Of a stretch of 64,000 nucleotides of DNA, positions 63,954-64,000 are shown one piece after another. Source of the stretch: Paenibacillus sp. FSL H8-0537 (GTDB taxonomy: Bacteria > Bacillota > Bacilli > Paenibacillales > Paenibacillaceae); contig NZ_CP150290.1 in assembly GCF_038051995.1 (NCBI RefSeq), positions 4,144,001 to 4,208,000 on the forward strand. Reading direction: 5' to 3'. Position numbers and translations under genes: made by a program. Each line of letters begins with the position of its first letter. Within the stretch, counting starts at the first letter, position 1. Under the pieces are notes generated by a model. It searched no databases, was not told the origin of the DNA, and was given only the letters and a program-made list of their open reading frames with translations.

Positions 63954-64000
63954 GAGATCAATTCGGGATCAGGGCGCTGCTGATTTTCAGAAGGGCTTCT

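Noticed and set aside
63642..63983. Plus-strand frame of 113 codons at the right edge
   Set aside because: Overlaps the PKS-A start and the leader hairpin, and is cysteine/histidine-rich without any family pattern; no ribosome site.

Overview
The window reads as a Gram-positive endospore former of the Paenibacillus type. The left third (about 1-22,195) carries the usual spore-former neighbourhood in conserved order, almost all on the minus strand: the end of serA, resEDCBA, rluB, spmBA, dacB, ytfJ, a DUF2953 gene, scpBA, the ribDEAH riboflavin operon behind an FMN riboswitch, ppiB, lysA, spoVAF, spoVAB and spoVAA. These genes cover cytochrome c assembly and redox signalling, spore cortex maturation and germination, chromosome condensation, flavin synthesis and lysine synthesis.

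At about 22,196 the character changes abruptly. About 30 bp upstream of an intact sigma-G-type promoter for spoVAA lies a decayed IS1182-like element (one terminal end plus a frameshifted transposase C-terminus). Next come what looks like the tail of a short-chain dehydrogenase and an N-terminally truncated fabZ, both on the plus strand. A bidirectional terminator then separates this junk from a visibly more GC-rich island.

The island (about 23,097-63,662, minus strand) is most of a trans-AT polyketide synthase operon. It has three giant synthases (5335, 4144 and 2596 residues) with nine ketosynthases, twelve carrier-protein domains (one with its serine lost), one PfaD-type enoyl reductase, one C-methyltransferase and a terminal thioesterase. 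Between synthases A and B sits a complete beta-branching (HCS) cassette: free ACP, Ser-for-Cys decarboxylating KS, HMG-CoA-synthase homologue and two enoyl-CoA hydratase homologues. It lies directly after a module ending in tandem ACPs with the Trp signature of beta-branching carriers. The ER that could reduce the branched product opens the next protein.

Read colinearly: A = KR-ACP / KS1-DH-ACP / KS2-DH-KR-ACP / KS3-KR-(dead ACP)-ACP / KS4-ACP-ACP; B = ER / KS5-DH-KR-ACP / KS6-KR-ACP / KS7-MT; C = ACP / KS8-(decayed DH)-KR-ACP / KS9-ACP-TE. No acyltransferase is present, and protein A begins with a KR rather than a KS, so the acyltransferase and the initiating synthase must lie beyond position 64,000 or elsewhere in the genome. 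The last 300 bp hold a candidate promoter and an intrinsic-terminator-like hairpin inside the leader, suggesting attenuation or antitermination control. I cannot match the domain series to a named compound.
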